From NCBI RefSeq assembly GCF_005405885.1, contig NZ_BJFL01000008.1, positions 113,278-177,277 on the forward strand: a stretch of 64,000 nucleotides of DNA, given 5' to 3'. Below, piece by piece: positions 56,914 through 64,000 of this stretch (position 1 is its first letter; each line of letters opens with the position of its first letter). The position numbers were made by a program, and so were the translations under genes. The notes beneath the pieces were generated by a model, which saw nothing but the letters and a program-made list of their open reading frames with translations, was not told the DNA's origin and did no database searches. The stretch is from Gandjariella thermophila (GTDB lineage Bacteria; Actinomycetota; Actinomycetes; Mycobacteriales; Pseudonocardiaceae).

Positions 56914-57525
56914 GTGCACGTCCGCATGATGTCGATTGCTGTCGGTGTCGCGCTGGTGGTAGGCACAGCCTGCGGATGCTCGAGCAGCACGGCGCCGAGC
57001 ACACCATCATTGAGCAGCAGCGGCACGGCAGCGAGCACCGCCACCTTCTTGCCCGGCGGCGCACCCCATGTGGCGAGCCCGCTGGACACCGCCAAGTACC
57101 AGGCTGATCCGTGTCGGACCCTGACACGCGCACAGCTACAATCCCTCGGTCTTCCCGCGGCGACTCCGAACCCAGACATCGCGTTTCCTGCCGGACCCAA
57201 ATGCTCCTGGTTCAGCACGCAGACTAATTCTTCCATAGCAATGAGCTTCCTCACCGGGAACAAGAGGGGCCTCAGCAACCTGTATCTCAAAAGGAAGGAA
57301 GCTGCCCTGTTTCAGGAGATTCCGCCGATCAACGGCTATCCGGCAGTCATTTTTGACGAGTATGCCGATCAGCGGTCGCGCGGTGCCTGCTCGGTGGCCG
57401 TAGGTATGAGCGACACTTTGATTCTCGCCGTCCCAGTGCAGGGCACTCCACAGACCAAGGACCCATGCGGAATCGCCCAGCAAGCCGCAGGGCTGATAAT
57501 TGAGAACATCAAGGGGGGCGTGTAA
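56914..57525 (+). CDS. DUF3558-family lipoprotein
   Basis: A 203-residue lipoprotein. The signal segment VHVRMMSIAVGVALVVGTACG leads to a cysteine in GTACGCSSS, with a Ser/Thr-rich linker. The DUF3558 domain starts YQADPCRTLTRAQLQSLGLP. KCSWFSTQTNSSIAMSF, INGYPAVIFDEY and ACSVAVGMSDTLILAVP follow. I take the GTG after AGGGAACCAG because it directly precedes the signal peptide; an earlier GTG (56857) overlapping the upstream stop is the alternative. Its stop overlaps the next gene start. It lies between the PE-like and PPE-like genes. Confidence 0.82.
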   Translation: MHVRMMSIAVGVALVVGTACGCSSSTAPSTPSLSSSGTAASTATFLPGGAPHVASPLDTAKYQADPCRTLTRAQLQSLGLPAATPNPDIAFPAGPKCSWFSTQTNSSIAMSFLTGNKRGLSNLYLKRKEAALFQEIPPINGYPAVIFDEYADQRSRGACSVAVGMSDTLILAVPVQGTPQTKDPCGIAQQAAGLIIENIKGGV

Positions 57526-58706
57526 TGGGCCTCAAGGCGGACGAGATTTACCAGAAGATGTCCCAGGCGGATGCGAGTTCGCTGGACATGGCCAAGGCAT
57601 CGGCGCAGAGTGCCGCCGCGCACTACAGCGACCTGGAGCAGCAGGTCCGGGAACTGTCGCAGATGATCGCGGCGGGTTGGCAGGGGAATGCCGCGCAGGC
57701 GGCGCAGGCGGGAACCACACCACTGTCCACGATGGTGGCTTCCGCGCACGGCGAATTGGCCATCCACCAGAAGGCGCTCGCCGATCAGCAAGAGGCGGTC
57801 AACACGGTGAAGGGCGCGGTACAGCCGGTTCCAGCGGAACCGCCTCACAATAATCTGCTGAACGAGATGACGCCGTGGCATACCGATCTGGATACTCAGA
57901 TCGATAACTACAACAACACCGCTAACGCCAACACCGCGGCGTACAACACGTACGTGCAGTCCAGTTCCAGCAACGGGTCTGCGATGCCGAGCAGCTTCCC
58001 GGGTGTGGCGCCGGACGGGTCGAACGTCACGGTGACGGCGCCGGACCAGGGCGGGGGCACGTCGGGCGGGTGGAGCGGTACCCCGTACGCCGGTGCCGGC
58101 GGCGGAACTACTCGCACAAGTTCGGCGGGATGGGGCGGTAGCCCGCGGGCCGGCGGGAGTGCCGCACCCATCGGCGGGTGGACGGGTTCGCCGGGGGCTG
58201 GCAGCCTGCGGACGGATGCCGCGCAGTGGGCTGGTGGCCCCAACGTCGGTGGTCCCGGCGGTGGTCCTGCGAGTTGGGGGCCGAACACCGGCGGCCCTGG
58301 CGGTCCCGGCGAAAACCCCGCGGCGTTCGGCCCGTTCGGTGGTGGTCCGCTCGGCGGCGTGGGCGAGCCCGAGGGCGGCTTCGGTGGCCGTGGTGGCGCT
58401 GGGTCGGCACGGTTCGGTGCCGGCGCCGGCGCGGGCGGTGCTGGGAGTTCCGGTCGTGGCGCCCCGGGTGCTGGCAACACCATGGGCGCCCAGGAGGAAG
58501 CCATGGGCCGGGCCGCTGCCGCGCGAGGTATGGCGGGAGCCGCCGGGGCACGAGGTGCCGCGGGCGGTCCGATGGGCATGGGCGGCCGCGGTGGCAAGGG
58601 CGAGGAGGACGGCGAGCACCGTTCCGCGTCCTACCTCGTCGGCGACCGGTCCAGTGAGCTGGCGGGCGATCTGCCGCTGACCGCGCCACCGGTGATCGGC
58701 GAGTAG
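57525..58706 (+). CDS. PPE/WXG-like type VII substrate with Gly-rich tail
   Basis: A 393-residue protein. Residues 1-150 form helices with the turn GWQGNAAQAAQAG (WQG at 52-54), typical of WXG/PPE-type ESX substrates. From residue 155 on it is Gly/Ala/Pro/Ser-rich and ends in acidic and hydrophobic patches (GKGEEDGEHRSASYLVG, LTAPPVIGE). Only one base is shared with the upstream lipoprotein gene (TAATG). The EspG-like gene that follows would be its chaperone. Surface or secreted role unknown. Confidence 0.8.
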   Translation: MGLKADEIYQKMSQADASSLDMAKASAQSAAAHYSDLEQQVRELSQMIAAGWQGNAAQAAQAGTTPLSTMVASAHGELAIHQKALADQQEAVNTVKGAVQPVPAEPPHNNLLNEMTPWHTDLDTQIDNYNNTANANTAAYNTYVQSSSSNGSAMPSSFPGVAPDGSNVTVTAPDQGGGTSGGWSGTPYAGAGGGTTRTSSAGWGGSPRAGGSAAPIGGWTGSPGAGSLRTDAAQWAGGPNVGGPGGGPASWGPNTGGPGGPGENPAAFGPFGGGPLGGVGEPEGGFGGRGGAGSARFGAGAGAGGAGSSGRGAPGAGNTMGAQEEAMGRAAAARGMAGAAGARGAAGGPMGMGGRGGKGEEDGEHRSASYLVGDRSSELAGDLPLTAPPVIGE

Positions 58707-58781
58707 TTCCCGTTACGGGATGGTTTCCGCCCCGCCGCGGTCGGGGCGTTGTTGACGCGCGCTGGTGAGGGGGCAGGGTCA

Positions 58782-59588
58782 GTGGCATGGGCCGGGCGGG
58801 TCGAGTTGCCGCTTGAGGTGTTCACGGCGATCTGGCGGTGGGAGGACATCGGCGAACCGCACAACGTGCTGGCCGACGCGATCACCTGGCAGACGGAGGA
58901 CGAGCAGCGCGCAGCCGATCGGCGGGCGTGGGCCGTGCTCGCGGAACGCGGCCTGGCCGGACCGCGCGGGCTGGATCCCGAGTTCGGCGATCTCGTGCGG
59001 CTGATCGACCGTCCGGAGGTGGAGTTCTACGGCTGGATCACCGCGCCGCAGGTGGACATCAGCGTGCTGGTCTCGGTGGGTCGGCGGGATGCGGGGCTGG
59101 TGGTGCGAGACAAGCCGGCCGGCGTGGTCCGGGTGCACCGCATCTACGCGGACGGTGCGATGGACGCGCTGCTGGCGCAGCTTCCACCGGTGCCGGCCGC
59201 GCGGGGCGCGTCGGTCAGCGTCCCCGAGGCCGACATGCGGGAGCAGCCCGGTCCGCGAGTCCGGCCGCTGAACGAGCGGACCGGGTTCACCAGCCTCGCC
59301 GCCGTGCAGCGCGAGCAGGACGCGGCCGTACGGCCGGAGGTGTCGGCGTTGAAGGAAATCCTCAACCTGCCGCGCACCGGCGGCGGGCAGCTCTACGCCG
59401 CCCGCTGGACCCCGATGGGCGTCCGCAAGCGAATCGAACGCCCCGTGGTCTACCTCGACACCGCCAGCGGACGGTGGCTCACCCAACTCCGCCGCAGCCC
59501 GTCCGGGGAAAGCTGGATCGTCGCGGCGCCGGCAACCCCGCAGTTGCTCGCCTCCCGCCTGCACGAGGCGTTGCGGATGCTGAGCTGA
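58782..59588 (+). CDS. ESX secretion-associated protein EspG-like
   Basis: A 268-residue cytosolic protein of the EspG family, which binds PE-PPE pairs and keeps them soluble before export. Visible segments are ELPLEVFTAIWRWEDIGEPH, DRRAWAVLAERGLAG, DLVRLIDRPEVEFYGWI, GQLYAARWTPMGVRKRIERP and YLDTASGRWLTQLRRSPSGE. The GTG after a GGGGGCAGGG tract is preferred; a TTG 11 codons upstream is the alternative. It ends the PE-like/lipoprotein/PPE-like/EspG module. Confidence 0.88.
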   Translation: MAWAGRVELPLEVFTAIWRWEDIGEPHNVLADAITWQTEDEQRAADRRAWAVLAERGLAGPRGLDPEFGDLVRLIDRPEVEFYGWITAPQVDISVLVSVGRRDAGLVVRDKPAGVVRVHRIYADGAMDALLAQLPPVPAARGASVSVPEADMREQPGPRVRPLNERTGFTSLAAVQREQDAAVRPEVSALKEILNLPRTGGGQLYAARWTPMGVRKRIERPVVYLDTASGRWLTQLRRSPSGESWIVAAPATPQLLASRLHEALRMLS

Positions 59589-59660
59589 CCCCGCACGGCT
59601 ACCTCCGGTTGTTGGTGTGCATACCCACCGATGCCGGCGGCAACCATCCAGGAGTCGAGG

Positions 59661-60014
59661 ATGAGCGGTGAGCTGGCGCTGAAGCGTGTCAGACTCGCGG
59701 CGGAGTGGGAGACCAGTCCCTTGTGGATCATCTACGAGCGGCGCGGCGAACTCGACACGCATAACTGTCCTCTCGACCAGGTCGGCGACTACATGGACCT
59801 GTCCCCGAGCCTCCTGCGTGAACTCGACAGTTGGGACGCCGAGTTCCAGGCCACCTACCGCGCCGATGACCCGCAGAAGTCCGGATTCTCATCGGATCAG
59901 GACAAAGCTCGATGGGTCCAGCAAGGTAGGGCACTCGCACCCGAACTGGCGAAGCAGGTTGCAGCGAGTGTCTCGGTCGTCTACCAGACGATCACCCTAA
60001 AGCTTGTCCCGTAA
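59661..60014 (+). CDS. Small hypothetical protein truncated by an insertion element
   Basis: A 117-residue protein with a GAGTCGAGG site before the ATG. It has a hydrophilic fold: EWETSPLWIIYERRGELDTH, then ELDSWDAEFQATYRADDPQKSGF, then RWVQQGRALAPELAKQV. No family is recognised by name; proteins of this kind are common in actinomycetes. The last codons (KLVP and stop) come from the left end of the insertion element, so the natural C-terminus is lost. It follows the EspG gene by 72 bases. An immunity or accessory role for module 3 is possible but unsupported. Confidence 0.65.
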   Translation: MSGELALKRVRLAAEWETSPLWIIYERRGELDTHNCPLDQVGDYMDLSPSLLRELDSWDAEFQATYRADDPQKSGFSSDQDKARWVQQGRALAPELAKQVAASVSVVYQTITLKLVP

Positions 60015-60897
60015 CGATGGACGATCTTGGTCGTTGACCTCGCCGTGGAGCAGGTGATCAGGGCGGACCGGCCCGAGTGGGTGCCGGTGTTCACGGGCCT
60101 GTCGGCGCGACAGTTCGCCAAGCTGGTGCGCCTCGTGGCCACTCGGGGCGGTGAGCAGACCGGCACCGGCCGGCGGTGGGGCCTGCCCCTGGCGGACCGA
60201 GTCTTGCTGGTGGCGGTGTACTACCGCACCAACTTGACCTTCCGCCAGATCGCCCTGCTGTTCGGGATCTCCAAGTGCGCGGCCAACCGGGTGGTCGATC
60301 ACCTCGCGCCGTTGTTGGCGCTGTCGCCGGTGACCAAGCCGCATGGCCCGGAAACGGTGCTGATCGTCGACGGGACTCTGGTGCCCACGCATGACCGCAG
60401 CAGGTCGGCATCCAGCAAGAACTATCGGTACTCGGTGAACATGCAGGTCGTCATCGACGCGAACACCGAGTTGACCGTGGCGGTGGGTACGCCCACGCCG
60501 GGCAACCGCAACGACTGCCGGTCCTACCGCGATTCCGGGGTGGACCAGCAGTGCACCGGCGCGCACGTGATGGCCGACGGCGGGTACCAGGACAATCCGG
60601 GCGTGATCATGCCGTACCGCAAACCGGGTGATGGCAGCCCGCTTCCGGGGTGGAAGGAGCAGCTCAACACGGTACACAAGCGGGTCCGTGCCCGCGTCGA
60701 ACATGCATTGGCGCACCTGAAGTCCTGGAACATCCTGCGCAACTGCCGCCGCAAAGGCGATGGCGTCTGGTACGCCACCCTCGGGGTCGCGCAGATGCGC
60801 AACCTGGCCCTGCTCGTGTGAACTACCCGGGAGGTCGACGGGGGCTGCCATCAATCCCTCCCACGATCTGCGCTCCTGATCATTACGGGACAACCTT
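60000..60897 (+). mobile_element. IS5-family-like insertion sequence
   Basis: An element of about 898 bases with imperfect terminal repeats: AAGCTTGTCCCGTAACGAT at the left and AAGGTTGTCCCGTAATGAT (complement) at the right. Each end is bordered by TA (59998-59999 and 60898-60899), consistent with a 2-base target duplication. Because the borders read CTAAAG/CTTTAG, the exact ends are uncertain by 3 bases. It carries one intact transposase gene and interrupts a small gene. Confidence 0.85.
60027..60821 (+). CDS. IS5-type DDE transposase
   Basis: A 264-residue transposase of the DDE_Tnp_4 type. An N-terminal HTH (LTFRQIALLFGISKCAANRV) precedes the catalytic Asp in VLIVDGTLVP, the second in AHVMADGGYQ and the Glu in RARVEHALAHLK. 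It appears complete, ending AQMRNLALLV. The first start in frame is TTG (60027); a GTG a few codons later is possible. An ATG ten bases before leads only to a 6-codon frame. The intact frame suggests a recent insertion. Confidence 0.88.
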   Translation: MVVDLAVEQVIRADRPEWVPVFTGLSARQFAKLVRLVATRGGEQTGTGRRWGLPLADRVLLVAVYYRTNLTFRQIALLFGISKCAANRVVDHLAPLLALSPVTKPHGPETVLIVDGTLVPTHDRSRSASSKNYRYSVNMQVVIDANTELTVAVGTPTPGNRNDCRSYRDSGVDQQCTGAHVMADGGYQDNPGVIMPYRKPGDGSPLPGWKEQLNTVHKRVRARVEHALAHLKSWNILRNCRRKGDGVWYATLGVAQMRNLALLV

Positions 60898-60899
60898 TA

Positions 60900-61072
60900 G
60901 ATGGACGATCAAGTACTACTAGGACTTGGCCGTTGGCGTGGGGCGGCCCCGACGTCATCAACCATGCCGGGACGGCGGCCTTACGGCTGCTGGCCGATCG
61001 CGTCGGCCTCACCGGTGGCCTATCGCGGGCGTTGCCCCGCCGCGGATTCATACCGCTGGACGACCGCCGTTA
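60900..61072 (+). pseudogene. IS1380-type transposase N-terminal remnant
   Basis: Reading frame WGGPDVINHAGTAALRLL-ADRVGLTGGLSRALPRRG ends at a TAA (61070-61072). The His/Ala start and GLTGGLSRAL motif are those of the N-terminus of IS1380-family transposases. The catalytic domain is absent. With the IS5-type element and one TA removed, this frame continues directly from the upstream small gene. The following 275 bases to 61347 are lower in GC, with no gene and a CACAC/GTGTG inverted repeat (61217-61232) that could be an operator. Confidence 0.65.
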
Positions 61073-61347
61073 AGCCGTTCCTACGAAAAGAGAGCGACTC
61101 CTGAATGGACACTATGGCGAAGCTCATAACTGCTTGATTCCTCACTTACCGGGATGGCAGGATCGAGCTGACCGCTGGGGGCTGTGTAAGGTAGGGTCAA
61201 GTCGGTCGAATTCTGCCACACGTCGAGGTGTGCACTCTTCGGATCGGTTCCCCCGGAAACGTGTCTGCTTTGTTGGAAAGAGGCCACGACTCGGCGGCGT
61301 GACTTGTCATCGGAGCAGGTCTCTGGGGGAGGGGAGATTCCTTACTC

Positions 61348-62344
61348 ATGCCATTGGAGTTCGCGAGCGCTGCCAACCGAACCATTCTCGCTCGTCACCA
61401 TCAGTACCGCATCGATGAGGCCCTCGCGGAAAGCCGCTATCGCAGCCGCTTCCGCAACTGGGACCGATTAGCCACCGTCCGGAACAACCCGATCCGGCCG
61501 CTCGGGGACAGTGGGGAGTTGTTCTTCACGCCCGAGCTCGTACGGTCGCTGGACCATCCCATCCTGGCCGGTGCCGATTCGCGGACCAGGGAAGCCGTTC
61601 TGGTGCACCGGCTTTACGAGTACCTGAAGTTCACCATCGACCTCGAGCAGAGCGCGGTCATCCCCGTGACCGGACACATCAGCCGCGGGATGGCGGGGCT
61701 GGAGCTGCCGGAGCTCATGCGCGCGGACGCCTTCAAAATCGTCACCGACGAAGCCTGGCACGCGCAGTTCACTTACGAACTGATGCGCGAGGTGCGGACC
61801 CGTACCGGTATCGCACCCGCGTTGCCGACAGTCCCGGCGTTCACCGAAGTATTGGCGCGCATTCACGAGGAACTCCCGAGTCAGATCCGTGGTCTCGACG
61901 AAATGCTGTTCGCCATTGTCAGCGAGACACTCATATCGTCAGGATGAATTGCCGAACGATAAAAGGTTGCCGGAAGGTATTCGCGAGACCGTCGCCGACC
62001 ACGCCGACGACGAAACGAAGCACCACGCCTATTTCTCGACACTCCTGCGTTATCTTTGGCCTGCGATGACGCGGCAGGAACAGGAGCTGGCCGGTCCGTA
62101 CATCCCGCGGTTGATTTTCGCCTTCCTCGAGCCGGACTACCCAAGCATCGCACTCGGGTTGACAGCCGCTGGGCTGAACCCCGAGGAGGTCGAACAGGTG
62201 ATGACCGAAACCTACACCCACGAGATCGTTGTCGAGGACGTACGCCGGGGCGCCGCGCCGACGCTGCAGTACTTCGTCGAGGCCGGTGCCCTGGAGCACA
62301 ACGCGACCCACGAGGCTTTCCAGGAAGCGGGGCTGATCCCGTGA
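61348..62344 (+). pseudogene. AurF-like diiron oxygenase, frameshifted
   Basis: AurF-type enzymes oxidise aryl or alkyl amines to hydroxylamine, nitroso or nitro groups with a diiron centre. The first part (199 residues) has EYLKFTIDLEQSAVIPVTGH and TDEAWHAQF. Its frame stops at TGA 61945 after SETLISSG. The next frame resumes DELPNDKRLPEGIRETVADH and has DETKHHAYFSTLLRYLWP, completing the E/H metal ligands, to residue about 320. One extra base near 61935-61945 explains the break. It could be mutation, sequencing error or, less likely, programmed shifting. The start follows GGGAGGGGAG. Confidence 0.8.
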
Positions 62345-63266
62345 TCGAGGCGATGATCAAGGCTGCACGCGTCCTCACCCCGACCGTCACCCCGCTACTG
62401 GCTCACCCACCGGCCCGGTACGCCGCCCCTGCCGGAAGCGATCCCCGGCCAGCACACCACCCTGCGCATCGGGCCGCAGCTGAAGACGTTCACCGTCATC
62501 TCCGCCGAGGACGGCACCTACGAGATCGCCATTCGCAACCGCGGCCGCGGCGACCGCCGGGACATCCTCTCGCCGCGACTGTTCGTCGGCGCGGCCGTGA
62601 CGTTGACCGAGCCGGCTGGGCATTTCCCGTCCGGGCATTCCGCGCCGTTCAGCCACTTCCTGGCCGCCGGCGTGGGCATCAACCCGATCCTGGCCGTGCT
62701 GGAGCGGGGTCAGGTGCGTGGCTGGCACTTGACCTACGTCGACCGCGGCGAGCACGAGTTCCCGTTCCTCGACCGCATTCGCGAGTTGGCCCTCGAGCAG
62801 GAGGGCCACGTCTTCACCATCGACACCGCCCTCCAGGGCCGCCCGGACTGGGCCGAGGTGATGGCGAGCATCCCCGCTGGCGCCGTTATCGGCGCGTGCG
62901 GCCCGCCCGCGATGATCACTCAGCTGCGCGCGCAGACGCGGGACGGGTGCACCTTGGTCATCGACGAGCCCGCTTCGGCGGTCCAGAACGTGCCCGACAC
63001 TGTGGAGGTGGTGTGCGCGCGGTCTGGCACCCGGTTCCGCGCCGCGCAGCGCCCGTCGCTACTGGAGCAGCTGAACAAGCAAGCACGGCGTGGCCGTGCC
63101 GTCGTCGTGCCGCCGGGGCATTTGTGGCACATGCGAGGTCGAGGTCCGTTCGGGACGGGTCGACCACCGCGACGAGGTCCTCACCGACCAAGAGAAAGCC
63201 GACAGCTTGTACATGCTGCCGTGCGTCAGCAAGTCAATCAGCCCGCAGCTCGTACTCAACGTCTGA
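62341..63266 (+). pseudogene. VanB/PDR-type FMN-[2Fe-2S] oxidoreductase, two frameshifts
   Basis: Reductase that would pass electrons from NAD(P)H to an oxygenase. The GTG overlaps the AurF-like stop (GTGA). The frame reads IKAARVLTPTVT, then shifts at a CCCC run (62390-62393). It continues GQHTTLRIGPQLKTFTVIS, GVGINPILAVL and GACGPPAMITQLRAQ. A tandem AAGCAAGC (63077-63084) shifts it again. The true frame then gives HGVAVPSSCRRGICGTCEVEV and LPCVSKS, the four [2Fe-2S] cysteines, and ends QLVLNV. All three domains are recognisable, but the gene as written cannot make a full protein. Confidence 0.8.
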
Positions 63267-63273
63267 AACCACG

Positions 63274-64000
63274 ATGTTCGTCACCGACTACGCGAAACGG
63301 ATCGGCTTCACGTCGCCGTTCGAGGCCAGCCTCGACAGCCTGCGCAGGCTGCATGAGGCGCACTTCTACACCGTGCCGTTCGAGAACTTCTCCATGCACG
63401 CCAACGCCGACCGCGGCCTGACCCAGGACGTCCTGCGCGAGGCGATCGTCGAGCGGCGCCGTGGCGGCATCTGCTACGAGACCGGCGGGTTGATGCAGGC
63501 GTTCCTCGACGCCTGCGGGTTCGACTACGAGATGCGGCTCTGCAGCGTCCTCGGCACACACCGGACCCCGGCTACTCACCAGATCTTCCTGGTCACCCTC
63601 GACGGCGAACGCTGGCTGCTCGACATCGGCTACGGCGCCCAGGGGCCCCGCGGCGTCCTCAAGCTGGCCGACGGGGCGGAGCTGGCGCACCCCGCGTTGT
63701 CCGCTCGGATCACGCTGGACGACACCGCCCAAAGCCCGCGGTGGGCGGTGTCAGTCATGGAACACGCCGTCGGCGCGACCGAGTGGAAGCCCATCTACTC
63801 CTTCGTCGACGCCCCGATCGGCGCGATCGACCTGGAGATGGCGCACTTCTACACCACGCGTTTCCCCGCCAGCCCACTTAACAAGTACAAGGTCGCCAGC
63901 ATCCCGACGTCCGCCGGCCGGGTGAGCGTGCGGGACAACACGCTGACGATCGTCGAGGACGGGCAGATCCACGCCGTGATGATCGAGGACGTCGGGCAGC
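63274..64000 (+). CDS. nat: Arylamine N-acetyltransferase (partial)
   Basis: Transfers acetyl, or other acyl groups in relatives such as the RifF amide synthase, to arylamines through a Cys-His-Asp triad. The triad is visible: C67 in RRRGGICYETGG, H102 in ATHQIFLV and D117 in WLLDIGYG. Family motifs PFENFSMH and EAIVERRRGG fit. The usual Asn of the RGGxCxExN motif is Thr-Gly here. The frame is open for 242 codons and leaves the window before its stop; NATs are about 270-280 residues. It starts 7 bases after the reductase, so the three formed one operon. Confidence 0.9.
   Translation, partial: MFVTDYAKRIGFTSPFEASLDSLRRLHEAHFYTVPFENFSMHANADRGLTQDVLREAIVERRRGGICYETGGLMQAFLDACGFDYEMRLCSVLGTHRTPATHQIFLVTLDGERWLLDIGYGAQGPRGVLKLADGAELAHPALSARITLDDTAQSPRWAVSVMEHAVGATEWKPIYSFVDAPIGAIDLEMAHFYTTRFPASPLNKYKVASIPTSAGRVSVRDNTLTIVEDGQIHAVMIEDVGQ

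Noticed and set aside
56303..58706. Low-complexity Gly/Pro tracts as repeats of a mobile or CRISPR-like kind
   Set aside because: They are in-frame protein repeats. No direct repeats with regular spacers were seen anywhere in the window, and I found no tRNA or rRNA genes.
60017..60036. ATG at 60017 as the transposase start
   Set aside because: It is out of frame with the catalytic domain and reaches a stop after six codons.
61348..62344. Programmed frameshifting in the AurF-like gene
   Set aside because: No slippery heptamer or following structure is obvious at the break, and the next gene carries two further shifts including a 4-bp duplication, so decay or error explains it better.

Overview
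This is high-GC DNA from an actinomycete chromosome. GTG starts are common, and neighbouring genes often share stop and start bases (ATGA, GTGA or TGATG). Two things point to the actinomycetes, most likely the Pseudonocardiaceae (an inference from gene content, not a database match). The first is the conserved gene order dxr-rseP-ispG, rpsB-tsf-pyrH-frr-cdsA-rlmN, rpsP-khpA-rimM-trmD-rplS-lepB-rnhB, dprA/yifB/yraN, ffh, amt-glnB-glnD and ftsY. The second is the set of type VII (ESX-like) secretion proteins: WXG/PE/PPE-like, EspG-like and EspC-like proteins and DUF3558 lipoproteins.

Region 1 (1-34.5 kb) is almost all housekeeping and almost all on the minus strand. It begins with MEP-pathway isoprenoid genes and a site-2 protease, followed by a MazEF-like toxin-antitoxin pair. 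Next come rlmN, a PadR regulator convergent with a methyltransferase, CDP-diglyceride synthesis, ribosome recycling, UMP kinase, EF-Ts and S2. These are followed by an M23 peptidase, a WhiG/FliA-type sigma factor overlapping a XerC-type recombinase, DNA-uptake genes, RNase HII, two tandem signal peptidases I and the L19-TrmD-RimM-KhpA-S16 ribosome and tRNA block. The region closes with PxpA, a CPBP protease, an amidohydrolase, SRP54 and the amt-glnB-glnD nitrogen operon with a GlnR-like operator.

Region 2 (34.5-46.9 kb) mixes carbon metabolism and secretion genes. Malate synthase faces an IclR regulator. A six-gene minus-strand operon for one type VII effector module lies between amt and ftsY, a neighbourhood otherwise made of core genes. 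FtsY faces anhydro-MurNAc kinase, whose -10 box is overlapped by a CRP/GlxR-like site, and a sodium:solute symporter follows.

Region 3 (47.2-59.6 kb) is accessory. It holds a second and a third type VII effector module, an ABC-2 exporter, and a divergent pair of APS kinase and sulfotransferase that would make and use PAPS. None of the three modules has an EccC ATPase or membrane core gene in the window, so they would need a secretion machine encoded elsewhere.

Region 4 (59.6-64 kb) is decaying. An IS5-type element with a putative TA target duplication truncates a small gene and sits against an IS1380-type remnant. After it come an AurF-like diiron oxygenase broken by one frameshift, a VanB-type reductase broken by two (one a visible 4-bp AAGC duplication), and an arylamine N-acetyltransferase that is open to the window edge. 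Together these look like the remains of an arylamine-modifying pathway.
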